Part shown: one piece after another, positions 5,750 to 11,937 of the stretch | Position numbering within the stretch: position 1 is the stretch's first letter | Layout of the letters: each line of letters begins with the position of its first letter | NCBI GenBank assembly: GCA_003697065.1 | Contig: RFFY01000560.1 | Coordinates: forward strand, 1-11,937 | Origin: Actinomyces sp. | GTDB lineage: Bacteria; Actinomycetota; Acidimicrobiia; Acidimicrobiales; Aldehydirespiratoraceae | Reading direction: 5' to 3' | DNA: 11,937 nucleotides | Notes under the pieces: generated by a model | Told to the model about the DNA's origin: nothing | The model's database searches: none | Seen by the model: the letters and a program-made list of their open reading frames with translations, nothing else | Made by a program: the position numbers and the translations under genes

Positions 5750-6765
5750 GACCCACCGGTGCCGCGACCGGTGACGGGGCCAGAGCGCCGGGCCCGGGGA
5801 TGGGCGGCCCGGTAGACGGCGACCAGGCGCTCGGTGGAGACCCGGGTGTACACCTGGGTGGTCGAGATCGAGGCGTGGCCCAGCAGCTCCTGCACCGTCC
5901 GGATGTCGGCCCCGTGGTCGAGCATGTGGGTGGCGCACGAGTGGCGCAACACGTGGGGGGTGAGGCGCTCCCCCAGCCCGACCTCGTCGCCCCACCGCCG
6001 CACGACCAGCCAGGCGCCCTGACGGCTGAGCCGGCCCCCGCGCCGGTTCAGCCACACGGCGTCGGCATCGCCCCGGCGCGCCCACCGGGCGGGCTCGAAG
6101 GCCCCCCGGCCGGCCGGGGACAGCCAGCGCTCGAGGGCCGCCACCGCCTGGCGCCCCAGGGGGACGATCCGCTCCCGGGAGCCCTTGCCCAGGACCCGGA
6201 CGAGCCCGTCGTGCAGGTCGAGGTCGCCCAGCGACAGACCGACCAGCTCGCCGATGCGGATCCCCGTGCCGTACAGCACCTCGAGGATGGCCCGGTCCCG
6301 ACGCCGGGCGGGCTCGTCGCCGGTGACGGCCTCGCACAAGGAGGCCACCTCCTCCTCGCTCAGGGCCTTCGGCAGACCCCGCGGCACCCGCGGCATCTCG
6401 ACGTCGGCGGTGGGGTCGTCCACCCGCCACCCCTCGGCCACGCAGAAGCGGCACAGACCCCGCACCGCCACCAGACGACGGGCCACCGACGCCGGTGCCA
6501 GACCGCACTCCTGCAGAGCCCGGACGTGGGCGACCACGTCGTCGCCGGTGGCGCCGACCACGTCGGCCCCCCGGTCGGCCAGGAACGCCACCCAGGCCGC
6601 CAGGTCGCGTCGGTAGGCCTCGAGGGTCCGCGGGGAGCGACCCCGCTCCACGGCGAGATGGGTGAGGAAGTCGTCGACCACCGCCGGCATCGCCGCCTCG
6701 GGGATCACGGGCGCCCCGACCCGGCCCGGGTCCGCCGTCGGGGCGGGCGCATCGCCCACCGTCAC
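5746..6765 (-). CDS. xerD: Tyrosine recombinase XerD/XerC family
   Basis: A site-specific recombinase that resolves chromosome dimers at dif, normally with a XerC partner not seen here. With the GTG start the protein has 339 residues. The N-terminal SAM-like DNA-binding domain covers about 29-115 (DDFLTHLAVERGRSPRTLEA). The catalytic domain from about 130 holds the full set: R170 (TGIRIGEL), K194 (GKGSRER), H271 and R274 (HVLRHSCATH), H297 (LGHASISTTQVYTRV) and the nucleophile Y306. GTG at 6765 gives a GTGA overlap with the Nudix stop, like other junctions here. ATG at 6690, preceded by GAGG at 5 nt, would give 314 residues, closer to E. coli XerD (298) and dropping a Pro/Ala-rich leader. The start is therefore uncertain. 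The position beside the Nudix gene matches M. tuberculosis Rv1701. A xerC assignment cannot be excluded. Confidence 0.93.
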   Translation of the reverse strand: MTVGDAPAPTADPGRVGAPVIPEAAMPAVVDDFLTHLAVERGRSPRTLEAYRRDLAAWVAFLADRGADVVGATGDDVVAHVRALQECGLAPASVARRLVAVRGLCRFCVAEGWRVDDPTADVEMPRVPRGLPKALSEEEVASLCEAVTGDEPARRRDRAILEVLYGTGIRIGELVGLSLGDLDLHDGLVRVLGKGSRERIVPLGRQAVAALERWLSPAGRGAFEPARWARRGDADAVWLNRRGGRLSRQGAWLVVRRWGDEVGLGERLTPHVLRHSCATHMLDHGADIRTVQELLGHASISTTQVYTRVSTERLVAVYRAAHPRARRSGPVTGRGTGGS

Positions 6766-7307
6766 CAACCGTGACGCCGGGCGGCGACGAGCAGACCCAC
6801 GATGGTCTTCACGTCGCTGAGACGCCCGTCGAGGGCCATCGCCACCGCCTCACCGACGGGGATCCGCTCGATGCTCATCCACCTCTCCTCGGGCCCGTGG
6901 CGCTCGTCAGGCACCGGTCGCAAGTCGGTGGCCAGGTACACGATGACCTGCTCGTCGCTGAAACCCGGCGAGTTGTGGAAGGTGACCAGGTGCTCGAGCT
7001 CGTCGGTGGCCAAGCCGACCTCCTCGGCCAGTTCCCGGTGGGCCGTGACCGCGGGATCCTCGCCGGCCACGTCGCGCAGGCCGGCGGGTATCTCGAGCAG
7101 ATCGGCATCGAGCGCCGCCCGGTACTGGCGAACGAGAACGACCTCGCCATCGACCACGGGCACGACGGCGACCGCCCCTGGATGGTGCACGACGTCGCGA
7201 TCGTGGACCTGCCCCTCGGGGTCGTGGACCCGCCGGTGCACGAGGGTCAGGATGCGGCCCCGGTGCACGACCTCGTCACCGACGACGCCGAACCCGTCGC
7301 CGCTCAC
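6762..7307 (-). CDS. Nudix hydrolase, probable ADP-ribose pyrophosphatase
   Basis: Probably hydrolyses ADP-ribose to AMP and ribose 5-phosphate, a cytosolic clean-up reaction. The protein has 181 residues. The Nudix box spans residues 76-99: G76, E83, R91, E92, E95, E96 and G98 are in place. There is one extra residue between the first glycine and the first glutamate, a variant I recall from the mycobacterial orthologue Rv1700. RQYR (60-63), EIPAG (72-76) and SPGFSDE (113-119) are typical of the ADP-ribose pyrophosphatase subgroup. The GTG at 7307 overlaps the pyrG stop as GTGA (7304-7307), and only a distant purine-rich stretch precedes it. The other end overlaps the GTG chosen for xerD by 4 bp. 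The pyrG-Nudix-xerD order matches mycobacteria, which supports orthology. The exact substrate is inferred. Confidence 0.93.
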   Translation of the reverse strand: MSGDGFGVVGDEVVHRGRILTLVHRRVHDPEGQVHDRDVVHHPGAVAVVPVVDGEVVLVRQYRAALDADLLEIPAGLRDVAGEDPAVTAHRELAEEVGLATDELEHLVTFHNSPGFSDEQVIVYLATDLRPVPDERHGPEERWMSIERIPVGEAVAMALDGRLSDVKTIVGLLVAARRHGW

Positions 7308-9001
7308 GGGCGGGCGCTTCCCCCGGCGTGTCCCGCCGCGCCGCCCACGCCCCCGGGCGCCAGGTCGAGCTCACCGGCCACGGGCAGGCGCGGGTTGCGG
7401 CCCTCGGCCCGTCGGACGGCGGCGCCGACGAACTCGCGGAACAAGGGTGCCGGGCGCAGGGGTCGGCTCTTGAACTCGGGATGGGCCTGGGTGCCGATCC
7501 AGAAGGGGTGGCCCCGCAGCTCGATGAATTCGACCAGGCGCCCGTCGGGTGACTCACCGGCGATGACGAGATCGCCGCTCTCGGCGAAACGGGCCCGGTA
7601 GCGGGGGTTGAACTCGTAGCGGTGGCGGTGGCGCTCCGACACGACCTCCTCGCCGTAGGCCCGCGCCACCTGGGACCCCGGCACCAGCTGGGCGACGTAG
7701 GCCCCGAGCCGCATGGTGCCGCCCATGTCGGTGACGTCGCGCTGGGATTCCATGAGGTCGATCACGGGATGGGGTGTCGCCGGATCGAATTCGGTCGAGT
7801 TGGCGCCGGCCAGTCCCAGCACGTCGCGGGCGTACTCGATGGTCATGACCTGCATGCCCAGGCAGAGTCCCAGACACGGCACCTGGTTCTCGCGGGCGTA
7901 GGCCGCCGCCGCGATCTTGCCCTCGATGCCGCGCTCGCCGAACCCGCCGGGAATGACGATGCCGTCGAGATCACCCAGTCGGCCGGCGGCCAGCAGGCCC
8001 TCGACCTCCTCGGCCTGGATCCAGTCGATCTCGATGCGGGCACCGTGGTGGATGCCGGCGTGGTTGAGGGCCTCGACCACCGACAGGTAGGCATCGGGCA
8101 GGCTGACGTACTTGCCGATGATCCCCACCCTGACCGGAGCCTCGGCCTGTTCGACCCGCTCGACGAGATGCCGCCAGGCGGTCAGGTCGGGCACGGTGTG
8201 GTCGAGCCCGAGGACCTCGCACACCACCTGATCGAGACCCTCCTCGTGCAGGACGAGGGGGATCTCGTAGAGGCTGCGGGCGTCGGCCGCGTTCACGACG
8301 GCGTCCACCGGCACGTCGCACAGGTTGGAGATCTTGAGCTTGAGATCGGGGCTCAGGGGACGCTCGGAGCGGCACACGATGGCGTCGGGCTGGATGCCCC
8401 GGCTCCTCAGCTCGGTCACCGAGTGCTGGGTCGGTTTGGTCTTCTGCTCCCCCGAGGGCCCGATGAACGGCACCAGGGTCACGTGGACGTAGCACACGTT
8501 GCCCCGGCCGACGTCGAGGCGGAACTGACGGATCGCCTCGAGGAAGGGGAGGATCTCGATGTCGCCGACGGTGCCGCCCACCTCGGTGATGACGACGTCG
8601 GTCTCGTCGTCGACGAGGAGGTTGATGCGCCGCTTGATCTCGTCGGTGATGTGGGGGATCACCTGGACGGTCTTGCCCAGATAGTCGCCCCGCCGCTCGG
8701 CGGCGATCACGTGGCTGTAGATCGAGCCGGTCGTGGCGTTGGACGCCTTGGTGAGGTTCTCGTCGATGAAGCGCTCGTAGTGGCCGAGATCGAGGTCGGT
8801 CTCGCCCCCGTCGTCGGTGACGAACACCTCCCCGTGCTCGAAGGGGTTCATGGTCCCGGGGTCGACGTTGAGATAGGGGTCGAGCTTCTGCATGGTGACC
8901 CGGAGGCCCCGGGCCTTGAGCAGGCGACCGAGCGAGGACCCGGTGAGGCCCTTGCCCAGACCGCTGACCACCCCACCGGTGACGAAGATGTGCTTGGTCA
9001 T
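7304..9001 (-). CDS. pyrG: CTP synthase
   Basis: The enzyme makes CTP from UTP using ATP and glutamine, the last step of pyrimidine nucleotide synthesis. The protein has 565 residues against about 545 in E. coli. The synthase domain carries GGVVSGLGKG (9-18), KLDPYLNVDPGTMNP (39-53) and EVGGTVGDIE (140-149). The class I glutamine amidotransferase domain starts at about 290 (RVGIIGKYVSLPDAY) and has the oxyanion motif PGGFG (351-355), the nucleophile C380 in GLCLGMQ, and H507/E509 in HPEF. The last 25 or so residues are a Gly/Ala-rich tail that ends inside the Nudix overlap. The ATG at 9001 overlaps the recN stop as ATGA and also has GGAG at 5 nt. No frameshift or missing catalytic residue is seen. 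Confidence 0.99.
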   Translation of the reverse strand: MTKHIFVTGGVVSGLGKGLTGSSLGRLLKARGLRVTMQKLDPYLNVDPGTMNPFEHGEVFVTDDGGETDLDLGHYERFIDENLTKASNATTGSIYSHVIAAERRGDYLGKTVQVIPHITDEIKRRINLLVDDETDVVITEVGGTVGDIEILPFLEAIRQFRLDVGRGNVCYVHVTLVPFIGPSGEQKTKPTQHSVTELRSRGIQPDAIVCRSERPLSPDLKLKISNLCDVPVDAVVNAADARSLYEIPLVLHEEGLDQVVCEVLGLDHTVPDLTAWRHLVERVEQAEAPVRVGIIGKYVSLPDAYLSVVEALNHAGIHHGARIEIDWIQAEEVEGLLAAGRLGDLDGIVIPGGFGERGIEGKIAAAAYARENQVPCLGLCLGMQVMTIEYARDVLGLAGANSTEFDPATPHPVIDLMESQRDVTDMGGTMRLGAYVAQLVPGSQVARAYGEEVVSERHRHRYEFNPRYRARFAESGDLVIAGESPDGRLVEFIELRGHPFWIGTQAHPEFKSRPLRPAPLFREFVGAAVRRAEGRNPRLPVAGELDLAPGGVGGAAGHAGGSARP

Positions 9002-10608
9002 CGGGACTCCAAGCTACCGCGGCGGGCGGGGGCGGACGCGCCCACGGCCGCCAACAGCTCGGTGGCGTGACGGCGGGCGGCGTCGGACTCGGGGGTGCCC
9101 GACAGCATGCGGGACAACTCGACCACCCTCTCGGCGGGGTCGAGGACACGGGCCACGCTGACCGTCGAACCCGAGCGGGCGTGCTTGCTGACCGAGACGT
9201 GGGTGTCGGCGTGGGCGGCCACCTGGGCCAGGTGGGTGACGACGAGAACCTGGTGGTCCTCGCCCAGGGCCCGCAGGCTGGCCCCAACCGCCAGAGCCGC
9301 CTCGCCCCCGATGCCGGCGTCGACCTCGTCGAACACGAGGGTGGGCGGGCCGGCCGTCAACTCCAGACGCAGGGCGAGCATCGCCCGCGCCAACTCGCCC
9401 CCCGACGCCACCCGCGACAGGGGCTGGGGTGGATGCCCCTCGTTGGCGCTGAAGGCGAAGACCACCTTCTCGCCCGCCACCCCGTCGACGGTGACGTCGA
9501 GACGGGCCACCGGCATCGCCAGCTCGCGCAGGCGCGCCTGCACCGCCCGCGCCAGCGCCGGGGCCGCCGCCCGACGGGCCGCCGCCACCCGCGCCCGCTC
9601 GGCGGCGATGGCCTCGTCGAGGTCGGCGGCACGTGCCTCGAGTTCGGCCGCCTTCTGGTCGTGGGATTCCAGCTCGGCCAGGCGGGCCCGGACCTCGTCG
9701 CCGTAGGCGAGGACCTCGGCGAGGGTGTCGCCGTACTTTCGCCGCAGGTCGGCGAGGACCTGACGCCGACGCCGGATCTCGGCCAGACGCGCCGGGTCGT
9801 CCTCGATGGTCTCGGCCCGCGCCCTCAGCTCGGCGGCCACGTCGGCGAGCTCGGCCGCCAGGGTCTCGAGGCGGGAGGCGAGATCGGTGAAGGGGGGACG
9901 CCCCCGCAGGACCGCCAGGGCGGCACCGACGGCGTCGGCCCCGGCGCCGTCGGCGCCGACGGCGGCCAGAGCGGCGGCGGCCGCCTCCCGGTGGGCGACG
10001 GCGTCGGCGAGGAGGTCCTCTTCGGCGTCGAGGCGCTCGTCCTCGTCGGGGTCGTCGAGCCGGGCCCCGTCGATCTCGTCGAGCTGGTGGCGTAGCAGGT
10101 CGATCTCGCGGGCACGGGCCCGCTCGTCACCGCCGAGCTGGGCCAGCTCGGCGTCGAGGACACGGCGGTCGTCGAGCAGGGAGGCCAGGCGACGGGTGTC
10201 GACCCCCCCGAAGCGGTCGAGGGCGGCCCTCTGCACGGCCGGCGACAACAGGGACTGGTGGGCGTGTTGTCCGTGGAGGTCGACCAGGTCGCGCCCCAGT
10301 TCGGCCAGGGCCGACACCGTGGCCAGACGACCGTCGACGTAGGCCCGTGAGCGACCCTGGCGGGGGATGACCCGGCGGACCACCACCTCGTCGTCGCCGC
10401 TCACGAAACGCCCCTCGATCTCGGCCTCGGCGGCTCCCGGGCGCACCAGGGAGGCGTCGGCACGGCCCCCGACCAGCAGGCCGATGGCCTCGACCACGAG
10501 GGTCTTGCCCGCTCCCGTCTCGCCCGAGACCACCGTGAGTCCCGGTCCGAGCACCAGGGTGAGTTCGTCGATCACGCCCAGGTCACGGACCACCAGTTCA
10601 CTCAACAT
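8998..10608 (-). CDS. recN: DNA repair protein RecN
   Basis: RecN is an SMC-like ATPase that acts early in recombinational repair of double-strand breaks. The protein has 536 residues, slightly short for the family (about 550-590). Walker A GETGAGKT is at 29-36 and the characteristic DLHGQHAHQSLL at 110-121. An Ala/Glu/Arg-rich coiled-coil arm runs from about 145 to 360. The ABC signature SGGELARAMLAL is at 402-413, Walker B LVFDEVDAGIGG at 424-435 and the switch THLAQVAAHAD at 458-468. A short Gly/Ala/Asp-rich stretch interrupts the arm at about 215-230. The ATG at 10608 has GGGGAG at 5 nt. The 42-nt gap from nadK is the longest in this operon, and no SOS (LexA) box is visible in it. The end overlaps pyrG by 4 bp. 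Confidence 0.98.
   Translation of the reverse strand: MLSELVVRDLGVIDELTLVLGPGLTVVSGETGAGKTLVVEAIGLLVGGRADASLVRPGAAEAEIEGRFVSGDDEVVVRRVIPRQGRSRAYVDGRLATVSALAELGRDLVDLHGQHAHQSLLSPAVQRAALDRFGGVDTRRLASLLDDRRVLDAELAQLGGDERARAREIDLLRHQLDEIDGARLDDPDEDERLDAEEDLLADAVAHREAAAAALAAVGADGAGADAVGAALAVLRGRPPFTDLASRLETLAAELADVAAELRARAETIEDDPARLAEIRRRRQVLADLRRKYGDTLAEVLAYGDEVRARLAELESHDQKAAELEARAADLDEAIAAERARVAAARRAAAPALARAVQARLRELAMPVARLDVTVDGVAGEKVVFAFSANEGHPPQPLSRVASGGELARAMLALRLELTAGPPTLVFDEVDAGIGGEAALAVGASLRALGEDHQVLVVTHLAQVAAHADTHVSVSKHARSGSTVSVARVLDPAERVVELSRMLSGTPESDAARRHATELLAAVGASAPARRGSLESR
9007..9010 (-). promoter_or_regulatory. Ribosome-binding site for pyrG (GGAG)
   Basis: GGAG lies 5 nt before the pyrG ATG at 9001, inside the last codons of recN. 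It adds independent initiation to the ATGA stop/start overlap. Confidence 0.65.
9945..9964. repeat. 20-bp perfect palindrome inside recN
   Basis: CGCCGTCGGC and its exact reverse complement adjoin with no spacer, centred at 9954/9955. A smaller inverted repeat (CCGAC-GGC-GTCGG, 9926-9938) lies just beside it. The stretch encodes a Gly/Ala/Asp-rich break in the RecN coiled-coil arm. Repeated Ala, Gly and Asp codons in GC-rich DNA may be enough to explain it. Confidence 0.6.
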
Positions 10609-10613
10609 CGCTT

Positions 10614-10619
10614 CTCCCC
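10614..10619 (-). promoter_or_regulatory. Ribosome-binding site for recN (GGGGAG)
   Basis: GGGGAG lies 5 nt before the recN ATG at 10608 and decides that start. It lies in the 42-nt nadK-recN gap, which contains no evident -10 hexamer and no LexA-type palindrome. Confidence 0.7.
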
Positions 10620-10650
10620 GAGGGCCGGCGTGCGGCCCCGCTCGATCTCG

Positions 10651-11505
10651 TCATCGGTCGTTGAGCCCGAACTTGGCCTTCAGGACGCGGTGGAAGCGCC
10701 GCGAGCCGAAGGTGACCAGCCGGACGGACCCCCCGGCCGCCGTGCAGCGCACGACGTCACCGTCGCCGAGCACCTCGAGACGCCGTCCGTCGACCGACAA
10801 GGCGGCGGGTCGGTGCCCGTCGATGCGCAGCCCCACCTCGGTCGTCGGCTCGAGCACCAGGGACCGGTCGAAGAGCATGTGGGGCGAGATGGGGGTGAGC
10901 AGGAGGGCCCGATGGGTGGGGGCGATGATCGGGCCCCGCACCGAAAAGGCGTAGGCCGTCGACCCCGTGGGCGTGGCCACGATCAGGCCGTCGGCGGCGT
11001 AGGTGGTGAAGAACTCCCGGTCGAAGTCGACGGCGAGGCGGATGGTGTTGGCATCGGCGGTGCGCTCGACCACCGCCTCGTTCAAAGCGAGGTGGCGGGC
11101 CGGAGGCGTGCCGGCACGCTCGACGGTGACCGCCAGCAGCATGCGTTCCTCGATGGCGTGGTCGCCGGCCAGGGCCCGCTCGACGGCACTGGTCGCCTCG
11201 GCCGGCTGGATCTCGGTGAGGTAGCCGAGCTGGCCGTAGTCGACGCCGAGGATGGGCACGGCCGACTCGCCGAGCAACTCGACCGCTCTCAGGATGGAGC
11301 CGTCACCGCCCAGGGTCACGACGAGATCGGCCCGGTCCCGGAAGGCGTCCTCGTCGACGGCGTGGGCCCCCAGGCCGACCGCCGCCGCCTCCGCCGCCGG
11401 CAGCAGGACCTGATGCCGGTGGTCCAGCAGCCACAGGGCGAGACGCCGGGCGTGCTCGGCCGCCTCGGCCCGGCCCTGATGCACGATGAGCCCGACGGCG
11501 GCCAT
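10651..11505 (-). CDS. nadK: NAD kinase (ATP/polyphosphate-dependent)
   Basis: The enzyme phosphorylates NAD to NADP, setting the NADPH supply. The protein has 284 residues, normal for the bacterial family. The diagnostic GGDGS motif is at 66-70, followed by ILGVDYGQLGYLTE (85-98), the NAD-binding ALNEAV (140-145) and DGLIVATPTGSTAY (172-185), then RGPIIAPT (190-197). The C-terminus has SVDGRRLEVL, matching the usual phosphate-donor half. The ATG at 11505 shares one base with the tlyA stop (TGATG), so translation is likely coupled. The tlyA-nadK-recN order is widely conserved in Actinomycetota and Firmicutes and supports all three calls. Mycobacterial homologues were called ppnK and can use polyphosphate; that property cannot be read here. 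Confidence 0.98.
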   Translation of the reverse strand: MAAVGLIVHQGRAEAAEHARRLALWLLDHRHQVLLPAAEAAAVGLGAHAVDEDAFRDRADLVVTLGGDGSILRAVELLGESAVPILGVDYGQLGYLTEIQPAEATSAVERALAGDHAIEERMLLAVTVERAGTPPARHLALNEAVVERTADANTIRLAVDFDREFFTTYAADGLIVATPTGSTAYAFSVRGPIIAPTHRALLLTPISPHMLFDRSLVLEPTTEVGLRIDGHRPAALSVDGRRLEVLGDGDVVRCTAAGGSVRLVTFGSRRFHRVLKAKFGLNDR

Positions 11506-11937
11506 CAGGCCCGACCCCCGCCACGGAGGTGACCGGCGGCGTCGACGGCGGCGTCGATGGCGACGCCGGGATCGACACCGCGGGAGGCGCCGGACGCGGC
11601 GTCACCGCCCCGCTCGGCGCCGTCGAGGCGGTGGTGGGCGAGGAACTCCACGTTGCCGTCGCCGCCGGTGATCGGTGACACCATGAGCCCCATCATGGCC
11701 GCGCCCTGTGACGCGAACGCGGCATGTACCCGCTCCAGCACCCGCGTCCACACCGCCGGGTCACGGATCACCCCGCGGCCCCGGTCGGCCTCGGCCCGAC
11801 CCGCCTCGAACTGGGGCTTCACCAGAACCACGAGATCGCCATCGGGGGCGGTGAGCGCCACCAGATGCGGCGCGATCGTCACCAGGGAGATGAAACTGAC
11901 GTCGGCGACGACGACGGACGCCGGTCCCCCGATCGCG
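11505..11937 (-). CDS. tlyA: TlyA-type rRNA (cytidine-2'-O)-methyltransferase, C-terminal part, cut by window edge
   Basis: TlyA 2'-O-methylates cytidines in 16S and/or 23S rRNA; loss of the M. tuberculosis enzyme gives capreomycin resistance. The 143 visible residues cover the second half of the FtsJ-like Rossmann domain. Three residues of the proposed K-D-K-E tetrad are present: the aspartate of VVVADVSFISL, the lysine of VLVKPQFE 28 residues later, and the glutamate of GNVEF 57 residues after that. This spacing nearly equals that of D154, K182 and E238 in the mycobacterial enzyme. The N-terminal S4 domain and the first lysine lie beyond the edge. A Gly/Ala/Asp-rich tail of about 35 residues follows the fold. 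The frame is open to the last base. A GTG at 11882 is internal, not the start. Confidence 0.95.
   Translation of the reverse strand, partial: AIGGPASVVVADVSFISLVTIAPHLVALTAPDGDLVVLVKPQFEAGRAEADRGRGVIRDPAVWTRVLERVHAAFASQGAAMMGLMVSPITGGDGNVEFLAHHRLDGAERGGDAASGASRGVDPGVAIDAAVDAAGHLRGGGRA

Noticed and set aside
5225..6508. A 427-residue reading of the HD gene as a fusion with an N-terminal domain
   Set aside because: The extra N-terminal part is xerD read in the wrong frame. The ATGA overlap at 5746-5749 marks the true start.
6999..7082. Nudix box possibly broken by an extra residue
   Set aside because: All catalytic residues are present, and the longer spacing is a known variant in the mycobacterial orthologue, so the gene looks intact.
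7622..9070. 482-codon plus-strand frame opposite pyrG
   Set aside because: It mirrors the codon pattern of pyrG and has no recognisable domain. CTP synthase on the other strand is unambiguous.
9067..10095. 342-codon plus-strand frame opposite recN
   Set aside because: Gly/Val/Asp-rich antisense shadow of a fully motif-supported RecN.

Overview
The window is an ordinary, very GC-rich chromosomal region that encodes housekeeping functions on nearly every base. The gene set and order point to Actinomycetota. tlyA-nadK-recN-...-pyrG-Nudix-xerD and scpA-scpB-rluB are the two halves of a block known from Mycobacterium tuberculosis (roughly Rv1694-Rv1713). The absence of the usual companions (parA, and the two genes between recN and pyrG) and the Pro/Ala/Gly/Asp-rich protein ends suggest a deep-branching member such as Acidimicrobiia. 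That class assignment is an inference and is not proven here. I see no rRNA, tRNA, CRISPR array, insertion sequence, phage gene or attachment site.

Right-hand operon (about 5225-11937, minus strand, read right to left): tlyA (cut by the window edge), nadK, recN, pyrG, a Nudix ADP-ribose pyrophosphatase, xerD and a small HD-domain protein. All junctions except nadK-recN (42 nt) are stop/start overlaps (TGATG, ATGA, GTGA), so the genes are probably one translationally coupled transcript. They cover ribosomal RNA methylation, NADP and CTP supply, double-strand-break repair and chromosome dimer resolution.

Centre: trpS (4216-5196) is the only plus-strand gene. It converges on the HD gene, with a hairpin spanning both stop codons, and diverges from scpA across 120 bp. 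Both sides of that gap carry a TAGnnT hexamer exactly 8 nt before an ATG that lacks a Shine-Dalgarno sequence, which suggests two back-to-back leaderless promoters.

Left-hand operon (about 1-4095, minus strand): scpA, scpB and rluB, then tyrA and aroA (cut by the left edge). ScpA and ScpB form the kleisin subcomplex of the SMC condensin. RluB modifies 23S rRNA. TyrA and AroA belong to aromatic amino-acid synthesis and appear to sit between rluB and the cmk gene that follows rluB in mycobacteria.

I found no undescribed biological system. The points most worth checking are the paired leaderless promoter architecture, the trpS interruption of a conserved block, the unassigned HD protein coupled to xerD, the duplicated acidic tail of ScpB, and the low-complexity extensions at the coupled gene ends.
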